Assembly (NCBI GenBank): GCA_001600875.1
Contig: BCLD01000004.1
Location: 1,098,577 to 1,162,576 of the forward strand
Direction of reading: 5' to 3'
Source: Solicoccozyma terricola
Taxonomy: Eukaryota; Basidiomycota; Tremellomycetes; Filobasidiales; Piskurozymaceae
DNA length: 64,000 bases
Under the pieces are notes generated by a model. That model was not told where the DNA came from, did no database searches, and saw only the letters and a list, made by a program, of their open reading frames with translations. Of the stretch, positions 10,901 to 23,254 are shown one piece after another (position 1 is the stretch's first letter; each line of letters starts with the position of its first letter). The position numbers and the translations under genes were made by a program.

Positions 10901-13302
10901 AGAGGTCGATCTGCTTAGTCAAAAAGGGAGACCTACTCAGCTGTCTTTTGTTCCCTCGCTTGATCCAATTGTCTGTTGCGTTTCGAGAGTGCGTCCCTCT
11001 GTTCGTCTGCTTCGGCCATTTGCTCAGCCGTTGCTCTACGTTTGGTGCTTATATCTGCCTATTTCAAGAGATGTTCGTTTGAGACTTTTTTTTTTTCTCG
11101 AACAAACGCCAGGGAAAAAATGAATCACCTGCTGCTTCCTCAACGGCGTGTCGTCAATGATACCCGGTGGATTCTCTACCTGTTTCTCCAAACTGGTAAT
11201 CGCCGTCCTTAATCTCGTGATCATGTCCTTGCGAGCCTGTTCCTCTCGCGTTATCGCTTGCATCGAAGTGTTCAGCTCTTCGAATTTTTGTTCCTGTAGG
11301 TCATTGGAACCAAGTCAGGTGCCGCCACAGAGTGTATAAAAGTCACTCGAATTTACCTCTCTAGATTGACTGGCCAAAGCTCGAATCATGGCATCTATCT
11401 GTACGTTTTGCTGTGTGATTGCATTTTTGGATCTCGAAGCGGCCCTGAGCAGTTTTTGACCGACATGCCTTTTACGAGGGACAGCGCGGTTCATATGAGC
11501 CTTGGCCAAACGATTTTGCTACGAAGATTCTACTCACTCCTGTAAATCTTTCAATGGTTGATATCTCTCCTCTAGGCGTTTTTTTTCCTTGACGGTCTCG
11601 ATCTTTTCCTGCTTCAATGCTGATATCTCGCTACGGATGGTCCGATATTCCTTTGCAGGAACAAGTGTCTTCAAATATGTGATCTACCAGAACAGCGGGG
11701 GAGGAAATAATAATTTGTCAGCCTCAGCAACACCAAGAAAGATGAGCAGCCCACACACATACCCTCTTCTGCAATGCTTGACGATTGCGCAATAGGTCGA
11801 CTTGTGGTTGCAGCTCATTCGCACGTTGCTCCGCCGCACGTAAACGTTCTTCCCCTTTCTCAAGGTCCTGTCAAAACCATCCCGCGGGGGGGGGGGGGGG
11901 GGGGGAAAGCAAAATCAGCACACCCTGTTCGCTTTCTGATGTATCCTCTAAAACAAACCTCTTCGATCCTCGTCTTCTCATTACCATTTGTGATCAAACT
12001 TTGATGCCATCCCGTCAATCCTGGATCTCCAGCTGCTTTCATTGTCTCAGCAAGCAATGTGACTGGACTCATTTGAGCGAATTCGGCGACTTTATCTTGA
12101 GGTAGGAAGGAGCTGGAGGTGGGGGTGGGGGGGGGGGAGAGGTGGTATACTCGACAAGGTGAATACCTCACGGTTGAAGGATATTTTCATCCAAAAAAAG
12201 GACGAACAACTTACCATAGATTTCCAACTTGAATATCTAGCTTCGATGTCATATCTGAAACTTGCTGCATGGTTGCCGGATAATCTGATGAAAATCGAAC
12301 CTGCCGTGTCAACTTAAAAGTTGCACGACTCGACTGTTTCAAACACATACCATTGATCGACCAAACACTCTTCTTGTCTCTCCTGTTGATCTCCCTCTTG
12401 ATTGTGATTGCCGGCTTTCCAGGTTCATTTTTCAGAGTAATTTCAACCCATCCTTGTTCGTGACCTTGTTTGACGAACGCTGAGATTTCGTTCGCTCTAC
12501 CTAGGACCTAGTAAAGTGCGGGGGTGGAAAAAGAAAAAAATGAAAAAAAGAAACCCCGTTTTGATCAGTTGGGGGGGAAAACTCTCTCGTTGAGGTTCTT
12601 TCTCATTTAGAACTGTGGGAAGTTTTCACCTTTGGTTGCCATCCTAAACCCAACGTGATCCCACACACAATAGTACTTTTCCCTGTTCCATTCGGTCCAA
12701 TAATCATGTTCAAATTCGGACCAGGTTTGAAGTCGACGTAGTCGTAAGTGACGAAATTGGACATCCTGACGCGGATGATGGAGCCTTTGACAAAGCTGGC
12801 GTATGATAAGGGTTGCCGCGGAGGGGAGTCAGTATTGCAAAGTGAAAAAGGCGACGAGGGAGACGAGTGGTGAGTGTCGACTTTCAACTGACCCATCTTT
12901 ATCTCGTGTAAACGCTTTCCGAACGACCTTGGCTCGTCGGATGATCGTTCCGTCTTCGTCTTCAACATCTTCATATTTCTCTTCATCCCCATTGTCATCT
13001 TTGGCGTGTACATGGTCGTGTCCATTCGAAAGACCATTCCGTGAAACTGGTAGAAATTGCCCATTTTCATTCGCCGTAGCATGCCATCTATCCACCTCGT
13101 CGTCTTGATCGACACCTTGCGTTCCAGTCTGAGTAGCAGGAGCGAGGACCACCCTCTCTCCCGTTCTCGACCGCTTCGCAACCGGTTGATCACCCCCCTC
13201 TCCATCAACGCGCGACGACGACGACGATGACGGCGGTGGATCGTGTCTACCTCGCTTGTTTGGTGATGAAAAAGCGAGCTGGGAGGGTGATACGACTGTC
13301 AT
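7916..13302 (-). CDS. SMC5: Structural maintenance of chromosomes protein 5
   Basis: Core ATPase of the SMC5/6 DNA-repair complex. Minus-strand gene with many short introns. The start is taken at 13302 (MTVVSPSQLAF), followed by a disordered, acidic ~150-residue N-terminus. The head domain then reads GSIIRVRMSNFVTYDYVDF and Walker A GPNGTGKST (about 12670-12700). Long coiled-coil exons fill 11000-12300. The hinge is near 10500-10800 (APIVEALISHQQM, CQSEKDYKTLNQL). The second coiled coil occupies about 8850-10000. The ABC signature QSGG/ERSLSTIMYLMSL is split by an intron near 8490-8570, and Walker B is FSLVDEINQGMD near 8390-8430. The end reads LLAFLQKRREKEAARGRAA. Introns carry a 20-nt C tract (sense strand, 11886-11905) and another near 12121-12137. 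It is divergent with the PPR gene, 221 bp away. Confidence 0.92.
11886..11905 (-). repeat. 20-nt C tract in SMC5 intron
   Basis: On the coding (minus) strand this is a run of C about 20 nt upstream of the acceptor ...TTTTGACAG, so it sits in the polypyrimidine position. One of a series of such tracts in this window. Confidence 0.8.
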
Positions 13303-13382
13303 GGTGAGCGGGAAGCGCCTGTACGGGGCGGGTGGTGGTGGTTGATGGTGGTTTTGTACGAGTGACGGTGGGTGATAGGGGG

Positions 13383-13416
13383 TGTTGACAATGTTGACAA
13401 TGTTGACAATGTTGAC
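13383..13416. repeat. Tandem 9-mer TGTTGACAA x ~4 in divergent promoter
   Basis: Four near-perfect copies of TGTTGACAA lie between the SMC5 start (13302) and the PPR gene start (13524). TTGAC/GTCAA cores recur every 9 bp, nearly one helical turn. It could be a factor-binding array or a neutral microsatellite; nothing in the sequence decides. Confidence 0.6.
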
Positions 13417-13523
13417 TGTCCAGCGTGAGAGGGAGAGGGAGAGGGACATGAGCAGCAGTAGATCCACCCATGCCCATGTTCATCCAGTACATCCCTCAGC
13501 AGCAGCACAACATCACCCCTCTC

Positions 13524-16090
13524 ATGAGAGCATCCTCAAGAGCTCGCATCGCCCAGATATGCAGCACTGTCTGTCCTCTATGTAATCAGCGCAGTGCGTG
13601 CGGCGTCAGGCAAGGTCAGTCTCTCATCGACGTCGTTAATGCCGACCGACGTTTTTGGGCAGTTGAGAACCACACTGACAGTCAGACCCCCATCCTCTAC
13701 CAGTATTTCCCACAACCACCCGTCATATAAACACCCTCTCCACAGCATCCACCCTTCGACACCCCGCACAACTCGACTCCAACAACTCTTCTGATGTCCA
13801 CGTCCGCCATGCATCTGCACTCACAGCACTGTCTCCCTTCACATCGTTTTTCAAACGGAACCCCTCTCGCTCCTCCAAGCAACCACGGAGAGTCATATCC
13901 TTGGAAGAGGCTGTTGGATCTGGAGATACCAAGGCTGTGACGTCGGCATATAGGAATTCCGCAGAGGTAGCGTCAAACGATGTTACCCAAGACACCGTGG
14001 ATACAGCTTTAATAATGCTTGTCAAATTTCCAACACCTGGAAGCGAAACAATCTTCAAGCAGATGATAGCGGATTATAATGCTGTTTTCGGTTGGACATT
14101 CTCATCAAAGGCAAGACGAGCTATCCTTCTATTCACTTGCTCAACAAGTACACCAGAAGATTCATTGATGGAAATTCGTCGTATGCAAAATGATGGCGTG
14201 GAGGTCACTCTGCATGATTGGAATCCGGTCATCCGGTGTTTCTCATCAAAGGGTAGAGGATTAGACGGCTTGAAAGTGATGAAGGAGGAAAGCGGGATAC
14301 AACCTGATATACAAACCTACACTGCGATACTACGAGATCTATCAAAAGAGAAAGATGTCTCGGTTGGTGATATCGACGTCTTACTCGACGACATGAAAAT
14401 TATCGGAATCGAACCGGATGAAAGTATAATGACGATACTACTACGAGCCTTTGATCGAGCAGGGCAACAAGATCGACTCATGGAATGGACAAAAAAATTG
14501 GAATCTCGAGCTGAAACGGCTGAATTATCTGTCCCGTCGTGGAGTATCCTCTTGCTTTACGTCGGTAGGCTCAGAGGTTCTTCAGCTGCTTTAGACGTGT
14601 TGCGCAGGATGGAGGACAATGGGGTCAGACCTGATGGAACGGCAATGACGAATCTGGCTATCATCAAGCTGCATGAACGAGGTAACGATGCGTCTCGAGA
14701 ACTTACAGGAACAGAGGCGATCAATTTGGTATACGATCTCGAACGACAGACTGGACTCAAAGCGGATAAACGTGTTTGGACCGTCGTTCTTCGTGCGACA
14801 CTTGGGACGAGTCATCAGAAGCAAATCACGTCGACGAAATTGAACGCCGCGATCACGGTGTATGACGAAGCGATAGCTGCAGCGGTTCAACCTGATGCTG
14901 AGATGGTGGAGCCGCTGATCGTTGGTCTTTGTGAGCAGTCAGAGGACGGATACATCAAGGCTAGACGGATATATCAAGAACTTATGGGCGCAGAAGACGA
15001 TGCATCCACGGTCAAGTCGATTGGGTACATCTCCGATTCGAGGAATCGCTCACAGCACCAAGCGATGACAAAGATCCACATGACCTTGTTGTTCAAGTGC
15101 GTGAACGCGGAGGGTCCCGCGACCGGTGCAGCTACTTGCATAGAATACCTCGATGAAATGCGTAAGCTGGGAATCACATTTAGACGGGATGAAGCCGCTT
15201 CGAGAATCGTCGGTCTCATGCGCGCCGCCAAAGATCATTACGAGGCATTCAAATTGTATTCGTACGGTCGAGCGCTGGATCCTCAAGCGTTGACGGCAGA
15301 CGGATATTCTCATATCATCGTCGCGTTCTCACATCTGTCGTTCTCAGCAGAGGCGGCAACTCCACCCAAACTCTTCTTCGAGGTCATCCACGACATGCGA
15401 CGAGCTGGACATCTGGCGAATGCTAGGATCTATACCGAGCTTATCGCGACATACACCAAGCTACTGCGACGACAACAAAAATCGACCGGCAAAATGTCGT
15501 ACAAGGAAGAGATAGAACAAGAGAGGATCATCGACGCTCTCAGACGAGTACATGCGAACCTCAAGCTTGACTCGTTCGTCGAAATGGACATCCCCCTTCT
15601 CAACGCGTTGATGGATGCGTACAACCAGGTATCAGCGTGGGGCGAATGTAACGAGGTCTGGGAGGAAATCATGGCTCGTCGGCCGTACGAGGAGGATGCG
15701 ACCGTCTTTCAACCGAGTCTGAACATTATCCTCGACGCGTGTGGATACGCCGGGGCGGTGCAGAAAGCCAGAACGATCTGGCAATGGGCATCGAATGGTG
15801 GGATCCCGCTGAACCGAGCCAACTACGAGGCGTGGATTGAATGTCTCTGCCGGCTTGGTCAGACGATGGAGGCTGCGAAGCTTGTATGCGGGGATTACAA
15901 GAACGCGGATGACCCATTTCGACCCGACGTGAACATGCTCACGATTCTCCTCAAATTCTGTTGGAGGAACAAGGAGACCTACAGACAGGTACCGAAGATG
16001 GTGAAGGAGAACTTTCCTGAGAAATGGGATGATGTCAAGCACATTGTAGAGACGAAGCGTTCGCTACAGAATCAAGCAAGGGCCGAGTAG
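13524..16090 (+). CDS. Pentatricopeptide repeat (PPR) protein, probably mitochondrial
   Basis: Two exons, 13524-13614 and 13686-16090, join in one frame to give 831 residues. The acceptor is taken at GTCAG (13681-13685), because only this one keeps the long frame open. The N-terminus MRASSRARIAQICSTVC is basic and Ser-rich, and the following exon is also Arg/Ser-rich without acidic residues, compatible with a mitochondrial presequence. From about residue 150 onwards ~35-residue helical repeats appear: GIQPDIQTYTAILRDL, GIEPDESIMTILLRAF, GVRPDGTAMTNLAI, AAVQPDAEMVEPLIVGL and so on to about residue 800. PPR proteins bind organellar RNA; the precise target cannot be inferred. An upstream in-frame Met (13470) is an alternative start. 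Confidence 0.82.
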
Positions 16091-16122
16091 GACAACAGTC
16101 GCATAGAATCGGGTAGCATAGG

Positions 16123-17681
16123 TCATGACTCTAATGATTGACGGGGTAACGTCTGATACGATTTAGTCAGTCCCATTCGAGCGATCACTGAAGCAGGCAT
16201 GCAGTAGAGAGGGTCGACTTGTTCGAGACCTGGGTAGCCAAGCATTGACAGGCCTGTGTTGTTCCAAGGAGGAAAAGGGGGTGAGAAAAATTCCAATCAC
16301 TGTTGAATGCTATCTACGCACCAGATATCCCGAAAACGGTATGAAAGACATCTACCCAATCCCCAGGACGATCAGCGATCCCTCCACCTTCGAGGTCCTA
16401 CACACGAAGGGTTGCAAGACAAGTCAACATGATGAAGTGGCACAAAACCTCCCGTGCCTGTCGGGGGTCTCTCACCTGAGCGTCGAGGATGAAATCCATC
16501 AATTTCTCCTTGTCTATCCAGTGCAATTTACCAAGTATCGCTAATGCTGATAAATCCCACCAAGAGTAACAAACCTATCCCCCCCCCCCCCCCCCCCGAC
16601 ACCAACAAATCAACATTCGGGAGGTCCCATCTACATCTGATTTGGAACGAGAGCGTTCGTTACTCACATCCTCCAACTTTTCCGGTCTTCCATTGAGTCC
16701 ACCATTCGGTAATTGCCTTTCTGACAACCACCAAGCGAGTGTAGGTGCATCTACCATATCTAACCGATCTACGATAGCCAACGCCGCTACGCACACGAAG
16801 ACTTGGATGTCATGGGAATTCTCATTAGTACCAATTTTTCCACCCCCCGAGCCGCCAACCCACTTTGTCCACCATGCGATTCTGCACCTTCCTCACTCCC
16901 AAAACCCCCATCAAAGTTCCTACATCGTCCGATATACTCAATCACGAGATCCTTGCCTCTCCCTTCAAATGCTAATTCTAAATCGCCGAGACGTCCGAGG
17001 AGGGATAGAGATGAGAGTGCGATGTATGAGAATCGAGTATCGTGTTCGCCCCAATTGTCACCTGCGACGGATCCCGTGTGAGGGTTGATGAGACCGAGGA
17101 TGACTGGAGAGGGTGGGGAAATAGTGAGTAGGGTGGTATTTGGATCGAGGTGACGATGTATGCCTTACATTTCACTACCCTATCTGTGTCCAAGATGTCC
17201 AGTGAGTCTTGTATTGCCAAGATTTGAATAGCTGATAGAGTTGATAGGATATGAGCGTCATGTTTTGGATGTGCACCGAATGCGCCTGCCATCGGGGGTC
17301 TATCATTCAGTAACACAACCCCACAACCCCTTCGTTCTCAACAGAACCATGTCAATCCATTTTCTCACCTCTCTCCTCGTCCCAACATGACATGACGTAA
17401 TGTATCATGTCCTCACGATCCAATGCATCTTGTCTGCCCATCAGACATAATGCGACCAGACCCCAGTAGACACCGGACAGTCGAAGGTGTTCTGTGAGGT
17501 GGTAAGCGAGGTCATGCTTCTGTTGTGTGTTTGGCAGGTGGGTGGGGGGTTGGCGGGTGGAGGGGTGAGTGGTTGCGGGTGAGTGGTGAGACTGCGGATG
17601 TGTGGATGGTGGGGGGGAACGTACAGTATCTAGTGACTGGATGTATGCTACGTGCAGAGGGATGTGCAGCGGGGGTGACAT
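16123..17681 (-). CDS. BET2: Rab geranylgeranyltransferase (type II) beta subunit
   Basis: Minus-strand, multi-exon. The start reads [19 protein letters not shown], then [72 protein letters not shown], the repeat [26 protein letters not shown], and [38 protein letters not shown]. The three zinc ligands of prenyltransferase beta subunits are present: Asp in GEHDTRF, Cys in VCYSWW, His in DVFHTVFG. The enzyme attaches geranylgeranyl groups to Rab GTPases together with its alpha subunit and Rab escort protein. The stop is at 16123-16125 (RQSLES end). The intron before CYSWW carries a 19-nt G tract on the coding strand directly before its acceptor. Divergent with the WD40 gene, 223 bp away. Confidence 0.92.
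16579..16597 (-). repeat. 19-nt G tract (sense strand) before BET2 acceptor
   Basis: On the coding strand the intron ends in a run of G followed by ATAG and exon GTTTGTTACTC. A purine homopolymer occupies the place where a polypyrimidine tract is expected, opposite in polarity to most tracts of this window. Confidence 0.75.
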
Positions 17682-17904
17682 GATGGGATGGAGTGGAGTA
17701 GACCTGGTGGTTGGTGGAATGGTTGACCTGGATGGAATTAGCCACGTGGCCGATGTCCGCCATTGAGACTGCGGTGGCGACGGACATGCCCCACCAATGT
17801 CCGTCTAATCTCCCAACTCGACCTCTCCTCCCTCTCTATTCACTGATATTCACTCAAGTCATCACCGTCTCCTTCATCGTGGTCACCCACCTCACTCCCC
17901 ATCC

Positions 17905-20900
17905 ATGCCGTACACTGGCGCTCCTTCCTCGTCTTCCAGGACCCAGTCTCTGCCCAGGGTCCTGGTCACAAGCGACGAGATCAACTTACTGGTGTATGCG
18001 GTGAGCCGGCCTTGTGGTACTTGCGCCGCACGCCCTTCATCACCGTCACTGACATAACACCTTCTACCATCCACCCACCCATTTAGTACCTCTGTGAATC
18101 CCGCTTCGAACACGCCGCGTACAACCTCCGTAACGAAGCGCGACTGGACTCATCTCCACTTCTCTCCTCCATCTACCCTCCTTCGTCCAACGGCATCACC
18201 ATCAATGGTTCAACCAAAGCCAAATCCCCACTAGATCGGACGTTTGGTGCTGGGATAGGAGGAGGAGGAGGAGCAGGAGGAACATCAGCGAAACGACGTG
18301 ATTCACATCAGTTGTTGGATGGACAAGGGGATGGACATGGTAGAGAGGGTCTTCAGAGTGATATCGCAGGGTTGGTGTCGAGAGGCAAGTTGGTGACGAT
18401 ATTGCAGAGTGGTTTGATGTTTGATGAGGTTAGAAGGCATACTGGACCGAATGGAGTGAGTGGAATTTGATTTGGGGTTTTCTTGCAATGACCCCCATAT
18501 CTTGGTCCTGATACCTCGCTGTTGGTTGGGTGTGCGAACAGAACATACACGAATGCACAGCTCCTTTCCGACTATTAACACCACACTCATGCTCATCTGA
18601 TCCACCTACATCTCCACCGATAACTTTCTCCGCTCTCGACGATTACAACCCACTGGATCCCCCATCTCCACGTCGTCCAGATATCATACCAGTTTCCACC
18701 TCTGAACAAAGACCAAAATCCATCAAACGAAAACGAACAAAGGGTCCGGATTCACTTCCTTCGCTGTCTAGAGGACAGACTGGGAGTCCTGGAACAGTAC
18801 GATCGAGAATACCCTCGGGTGATGGTGATTCAGGTCCACAGCAAGTGGGGTCACCGATGAAACAGGATGAAGATGATGATGTGGACATGGAGGATGTAGG
18901 AAGTGTGGCTGAGAAGGAATCGATGAGAAAGGTATCTGAAACGGCTAGTGAGACGGATCAACAAGTGGGGAGATCGAAGAAGAAGAGTGGGAAAGAATTG
19001 GATGTAGCAGGTGGTGGTGGTGGTGGTGGTGGTGGTGGGTCAAGGTCTGGAACTGTGACGCCGAAAGCTCGATCGATCAAAGGTGGTGAAGGAGATTCGG
19101 GGAATAAATCAGTTGGCAAATCAAAAATGGACGTGGTTCGCCGTGATGACGATGGAGATGCAAAGTCGACATCTCGTAAAGAAGGATCTGAACCGGCTCC
19201 TCGGAAACAAAAAATGTCGCAGGGGCAAGGGGAGATGCAAGAACCAAAAATATCAAAGGATGAAGAGATTGAGACGATTTCGCGAACTGCGACCACCAAC
19301 ACCACTGCCGCCGCAACCACCACAAACAACACCAACAACAACGGCGAGTCATCAACGTCGACGAAACCCGCGTCAAAGAAGAAAGGTCGTCGAACGAGTG
19401 ACGCGAGTCGTTCTAGAGCTTCTAGTAGCAATGCTCCTAGTCCGGCTAAAGTAGCAACAGGTGAGACGGCGGATGATGATGCATTGCTGCCGGATGCGTA
19501 TGAGGATGGCGTCGTTCATTGGCGAGCGAATCATGTCAAGTCGGTGAGTCGTCGGTGCGATGCGTTGGAGAAATGAGCAGCTTTGACATAACACCCCCAT
19601 TATGGGTTGCCCACCACTTCCCAGGTTCTCCACCTCGCTTGGAACCCTCAAGCAGCCAACAGACTCGCTTCATGCGCCGCCGATAACACCTGTCTGATCT
19701 GGGAATTCGAGCCGACTAAACCAGAAGATGAGGATCAGAATCTGTCGGTGCTTACCAGTCCGCCACTGCCCTTGGTTCATCGAAGCATCGAGGGGAGAAA
19801 GGCGGTGAACGATTTGGCATGGAATCCGCAGGGAAATTTGGTTGCAACGAGTGGGTAGATTCGACACGGAGTCTGGCGTTGAGCCTTGTATGCTGATCAT
19901 GTTTCCAAATACCTTTCGCTTCTTCGCCCCCTCCCACCACCGCCAGTCTCCAACGACTGCATCGCTCGCACGTTCCTCGACGTCGGCGACATGTATGCCA
20001 TCCTCGCACGTCACGCTCGACCCATCCACTGTCTCGCTTTCAACCCGCAAGGCAACTACCTCGCAACCTCGTCTTCCGACGGTACAGTCAACGTCTGGCG
20101 TGCAGCTCAATCTCAAGCACCACTCGAAGTCGCTATCAATTTCCACAACGACGATGCCTTCTTCGTCGACTGGGCGGACAACGAGATCTTCGCCACTTGC
20201 TCGGGCGACTCTACTATCGCCATCTGCACAGTAAAGTCATCGATCCCGAACAAGGTGTTACGGGGACACTCTGACCGCGTGTTGATGTGCAAGTTCTCCC
20301 CATTGCCGCTCACGAAATCTTCCACGGACGCTGAACCTAAACGATACCTCGCTTCCGGTTCCGACGACAAGACCATACGCATTTGGGACATCTTCGATGA
20401 AAAGCTGGCAGGGCCGTCGGATGGTCGCGCTCGTACTCCTGCTGCGCCGTCCGTTTCCAAGAACTCCAGCTCGCCCGCCGTTACCAGCTCGGGTCGGACC
20501 AAGCAAGCAATGTCGGAAGATGGTCGATCTGGTGACTACGTTGGCGAGAGGGTCAAGGTCGAGCCATACCTGGTGAAGAAGTTGGAAGGCCACGAGGATG
20601 ACGTAACGCATGTGGCTTGGTGTCCAAAGGGTTTGCAGGCGGATGGGAGGAGGTTGCTCGTTAGGTGGGCATCTCCGTTCTGGCGTGTGTCTGGGTGATT
20701 TCGCTGAATATGCTGATTACGCCCTCTCAACGAACAGCGCATGCCATGCCGACAAGGATTCCCGATCCGAACACGGCGAGGTCATTAAGATGTGGGACGT
20801 CGAAGCGGGTACCTGTATCTACACGATCATTGCGCATCAGGACATGATAAACGCGGTGGAGTTCTCTCCAAAGGGCGAGATGTTTGCTAGTTGTAGTGAT

Positions 20901-21281
20901 GATGGGTTGCTGGTTATCTGGAATAGCGAGGTGAGTTAGACGGTGCCTGGTAGGCTGCTGACTAGCGATGGGGTTTGACACCTGTTTGCCGGCGAACAGA
21001 CCGGGAAGGAGTTGAAGCGATACGAGGCGGATGTGGGAATGGTGAGTCTACCGAATAAATTGCAACACGGAGATGTCGCGGCTGACTCGTACGTTGCGAC
21101 AGAACGACGTAAAGTGGCGAATCGATGGGTTGCAGTTGGCAATGGCCATGCACGATGGGTGAGTTAATCCATCAGGTGGCTCTGTGTTCGTGTCCATGCT
21201 GACCTTCCTCCCTCCACCTTGTGCAGCTCCATGCGGACGCTGTATGTCGGAGACCTTTTTGGGACGATCGAGTCTAAGTGA
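17905..21281 (+). CDS. LisH/WD40 transcriptional co-repressor, TBL1/SIF2-like
   Basis: The first exon begins MPYTGAPSSSS and contains the LisH motif, which continues across intron 1: VTSDEINLLVYA/YLCESRFEHAAYNL. A ~400-residue low-complexity linker (acidic, Ser/Thr/Lys-rich, poly-Gly at about 19013-19037) precedes the C-terminal WD40 propeller. Visible repeats include LAWNPQAANRLASCAADNTC, LAFNPQGNYLATSSSDGTV, FATCSGDSTIAIC, YLASGSDDKTIRIWD, KLEGHEDDVTHVAWCPKG and FSPKGEMFASCSDDGLLVIW. The protein ends YVGDLFGTIESK with the stop at 21279. Family members are scaffold subunits of histone-deacetylase complexes (Set3C in yeast, NCoR/SMRT in animals). The order LisH plus eight-blade propeller supports TBL1/SIF2 over generic WD40 proteins. 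The linker is longer than usual. At least seven introns. Confidence 0.85.
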
Positions 21282-21442
21282 GAAGATGGTACGGCACGGA
21301 AGAAGAGTATGCGCACACCTTGTAGAGAAGATGAATTTAATTTTGTTTCGAAAATAATCGCAAACATTCGCCAGCTTCAGAACAAACTATACAAATATCG
21401 CACCAACCCCCCGCCGCGAGGCAACCGGAACGCAAACCCTTA

Positions 21443-23044
21443 TCATCTCATCCCTGCACCCATTTTCGTCAATCCATCGACGTCACCACCAATCTTCTCC
21501 TTCTCCTTGCTCAACTGATCAAACAACCTCTTCTCTTCCCTCTCATTGAAGATCTCTTGTTCACCCTCCGCACCCACTCCACCTTCCGCGTTACCAACCA
21601 CTCTCCTTGTCGCCCAATTGAGGTATGCAGCTCTACCCATCTCCCATTCTTTAACGCCCTCGTTTGAGGTAGCAGTGTTTGTCAAACCTGGTACCGCGAT
21701 GTTGGGCGGAAGTGGGATGTCCATCTCTTGTAGCTTGAGATGGAGTGCGAGGAGGGATGATTTGAGCGTTGATACCGTCGTTGGCAGGGGTTGACCAGCG
21801 AGGTGAGGGTCTGTGAGGGTTGGAAAAATATGGGTGGAGATGAGTAAACGGTTCAACCATTTTCAGATAGGGAAATGACGTACACTCCTGTTGATTCCGA
21901 ACGAAAGCAATCTCCGCTCTTCTCCTCTCTGCAATCTTGAGCTTCTCATCGATGCTGTGATGCGCCGAACGGAGTTTATATTCGACTTTCCTCAGCTGAT
22001 GGACGGCGGCGGGGGGTAGTAGGTAATCATCAGGATACGCGCCAACTCGTCATGAAATCTTGACTCACATCCTGTAGATCGTCTCGCAGGGTCTCAAGGT
22101 TGGTCTCGATGGTAGCGTCTCCGCGAGGCAGGGTCTGAACGTATTGACCGCGTTGAAAATCGAGACCTTCTTGCCATGGCTAAGGTTGGGGGGGGGGGGG
22201 GGCCGCGGTCAACAGTCCGTAAAGCTTTTGTTGTTGACCAAGATGGACCGACGACTCACCAGAGTATATTTCAAGCCATCTTTAACATCAAACGTGTTCC
22301 TCAGTGCCCATCCGATGAGCTTGTCCAGTGCCGTATCCATATGCGATTCCAACAACGTCTCAAGCGAGTGAAGACCCTGTCAGATGAAAGCGCCCGCCAA
22401 GCCATCAGTGGATGCGTAACATATCGTACATCATTGGACAGGATAGGGCGGCGTGCTCACGATTTCAATCTCCCTCCCTTCATCTTCTTCGTTACCACCG
22501 CTCAAGCCGACGAATCGATTCAAGTGTGTTTCCATTCGTGAGACGGCATCGTAGATTTGTTTACGAGATACTTCAGCAATGTTCTCGAGCATGGTTCGTG
22601 GATGGAAGCCGAGGATCTGGTGGGCGGGAAGGATATAAGATCGTCATCAGGACGAAGAGATGGTGGTCCTACGGCTGGGACAGATTGTGTTGGGAGAGGG
22701 GAAGTAGGCGTGATCCAAATCCTCACCTCCTGCAACAACCTATCCTTCTCTTCATCACTGTACAGGACGACCTTGCCATCCTTTCCTCTCTCCTTTTCCT
22801 TCCCCTTCCCTGATCCACTCGTACTTGCAGTTCCATCGGTCGGCGGAACGTACCCCGGCGTACACGTCTTGGGTAAGACGAGTGCATCGACACGAGGAGA
22901 TGAAGCGCGTCCCGCTCGAGTTGGTTTGAGTGATTTGGACACGGGTGGTGGATCCATTGTGGATTTGCGAGCGGATGGACGGGACGATGGACGGTCTGTG
23001 GGACCCTCGGATGGATGGATTGAGCGACGACGGGACGTTGGCAT
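21443..23044 (-). CDS. MTW1: Kinetochore protein MIS12/MTW1
   Basis: Minus-strand. The start at 23044 gives a basic, Ser/Pro-rich N-terminus (MPTSRRRSIHPSEG). The family core follows: ILGFHPRTMLENIAEVSRKQIYDAV, then GLHSLETLLESHMDTALDKL, WALRNTFDVKDGLKYTL/PWQEGLDF, and coiled-coil LRDDLQDLRKVEYKLRSAHHSIDEKL. The C-terminus is helical (EKRLFDQLSKEKEKIGGDVD, stop at 21443). Mis12 is a subunit of the MIND/Mis12 complex that links the inner kinetochore to Ndc80. The order of the two short amphipathic N-terminal blocks and the length (~400 residues) fit fungal Mtw1, though the tail before the first block is longer than in budding yeast. The intron before PWQEG has a 15-nt sense-strand C tract (22188-22202). 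Confidence 0.82.
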
Positions 23045-23254
23045 GGCTGGCTGACCTTGGAGGGAGTGATGGATGGCCAGATGGATGGATGGGTGGATGA
23101 GGTTGGATCGATGACTTTGTTGACATTTACCCAGAAATGGGTCATCGTGAGAAAATTGGGAAATGGGATAAATATCTTCTGGGATAGCATGTACAACGAC
23201 GAACGACGACGACGACGATCACTACGAACCACCTTCTCCACCATCTCCACCATC

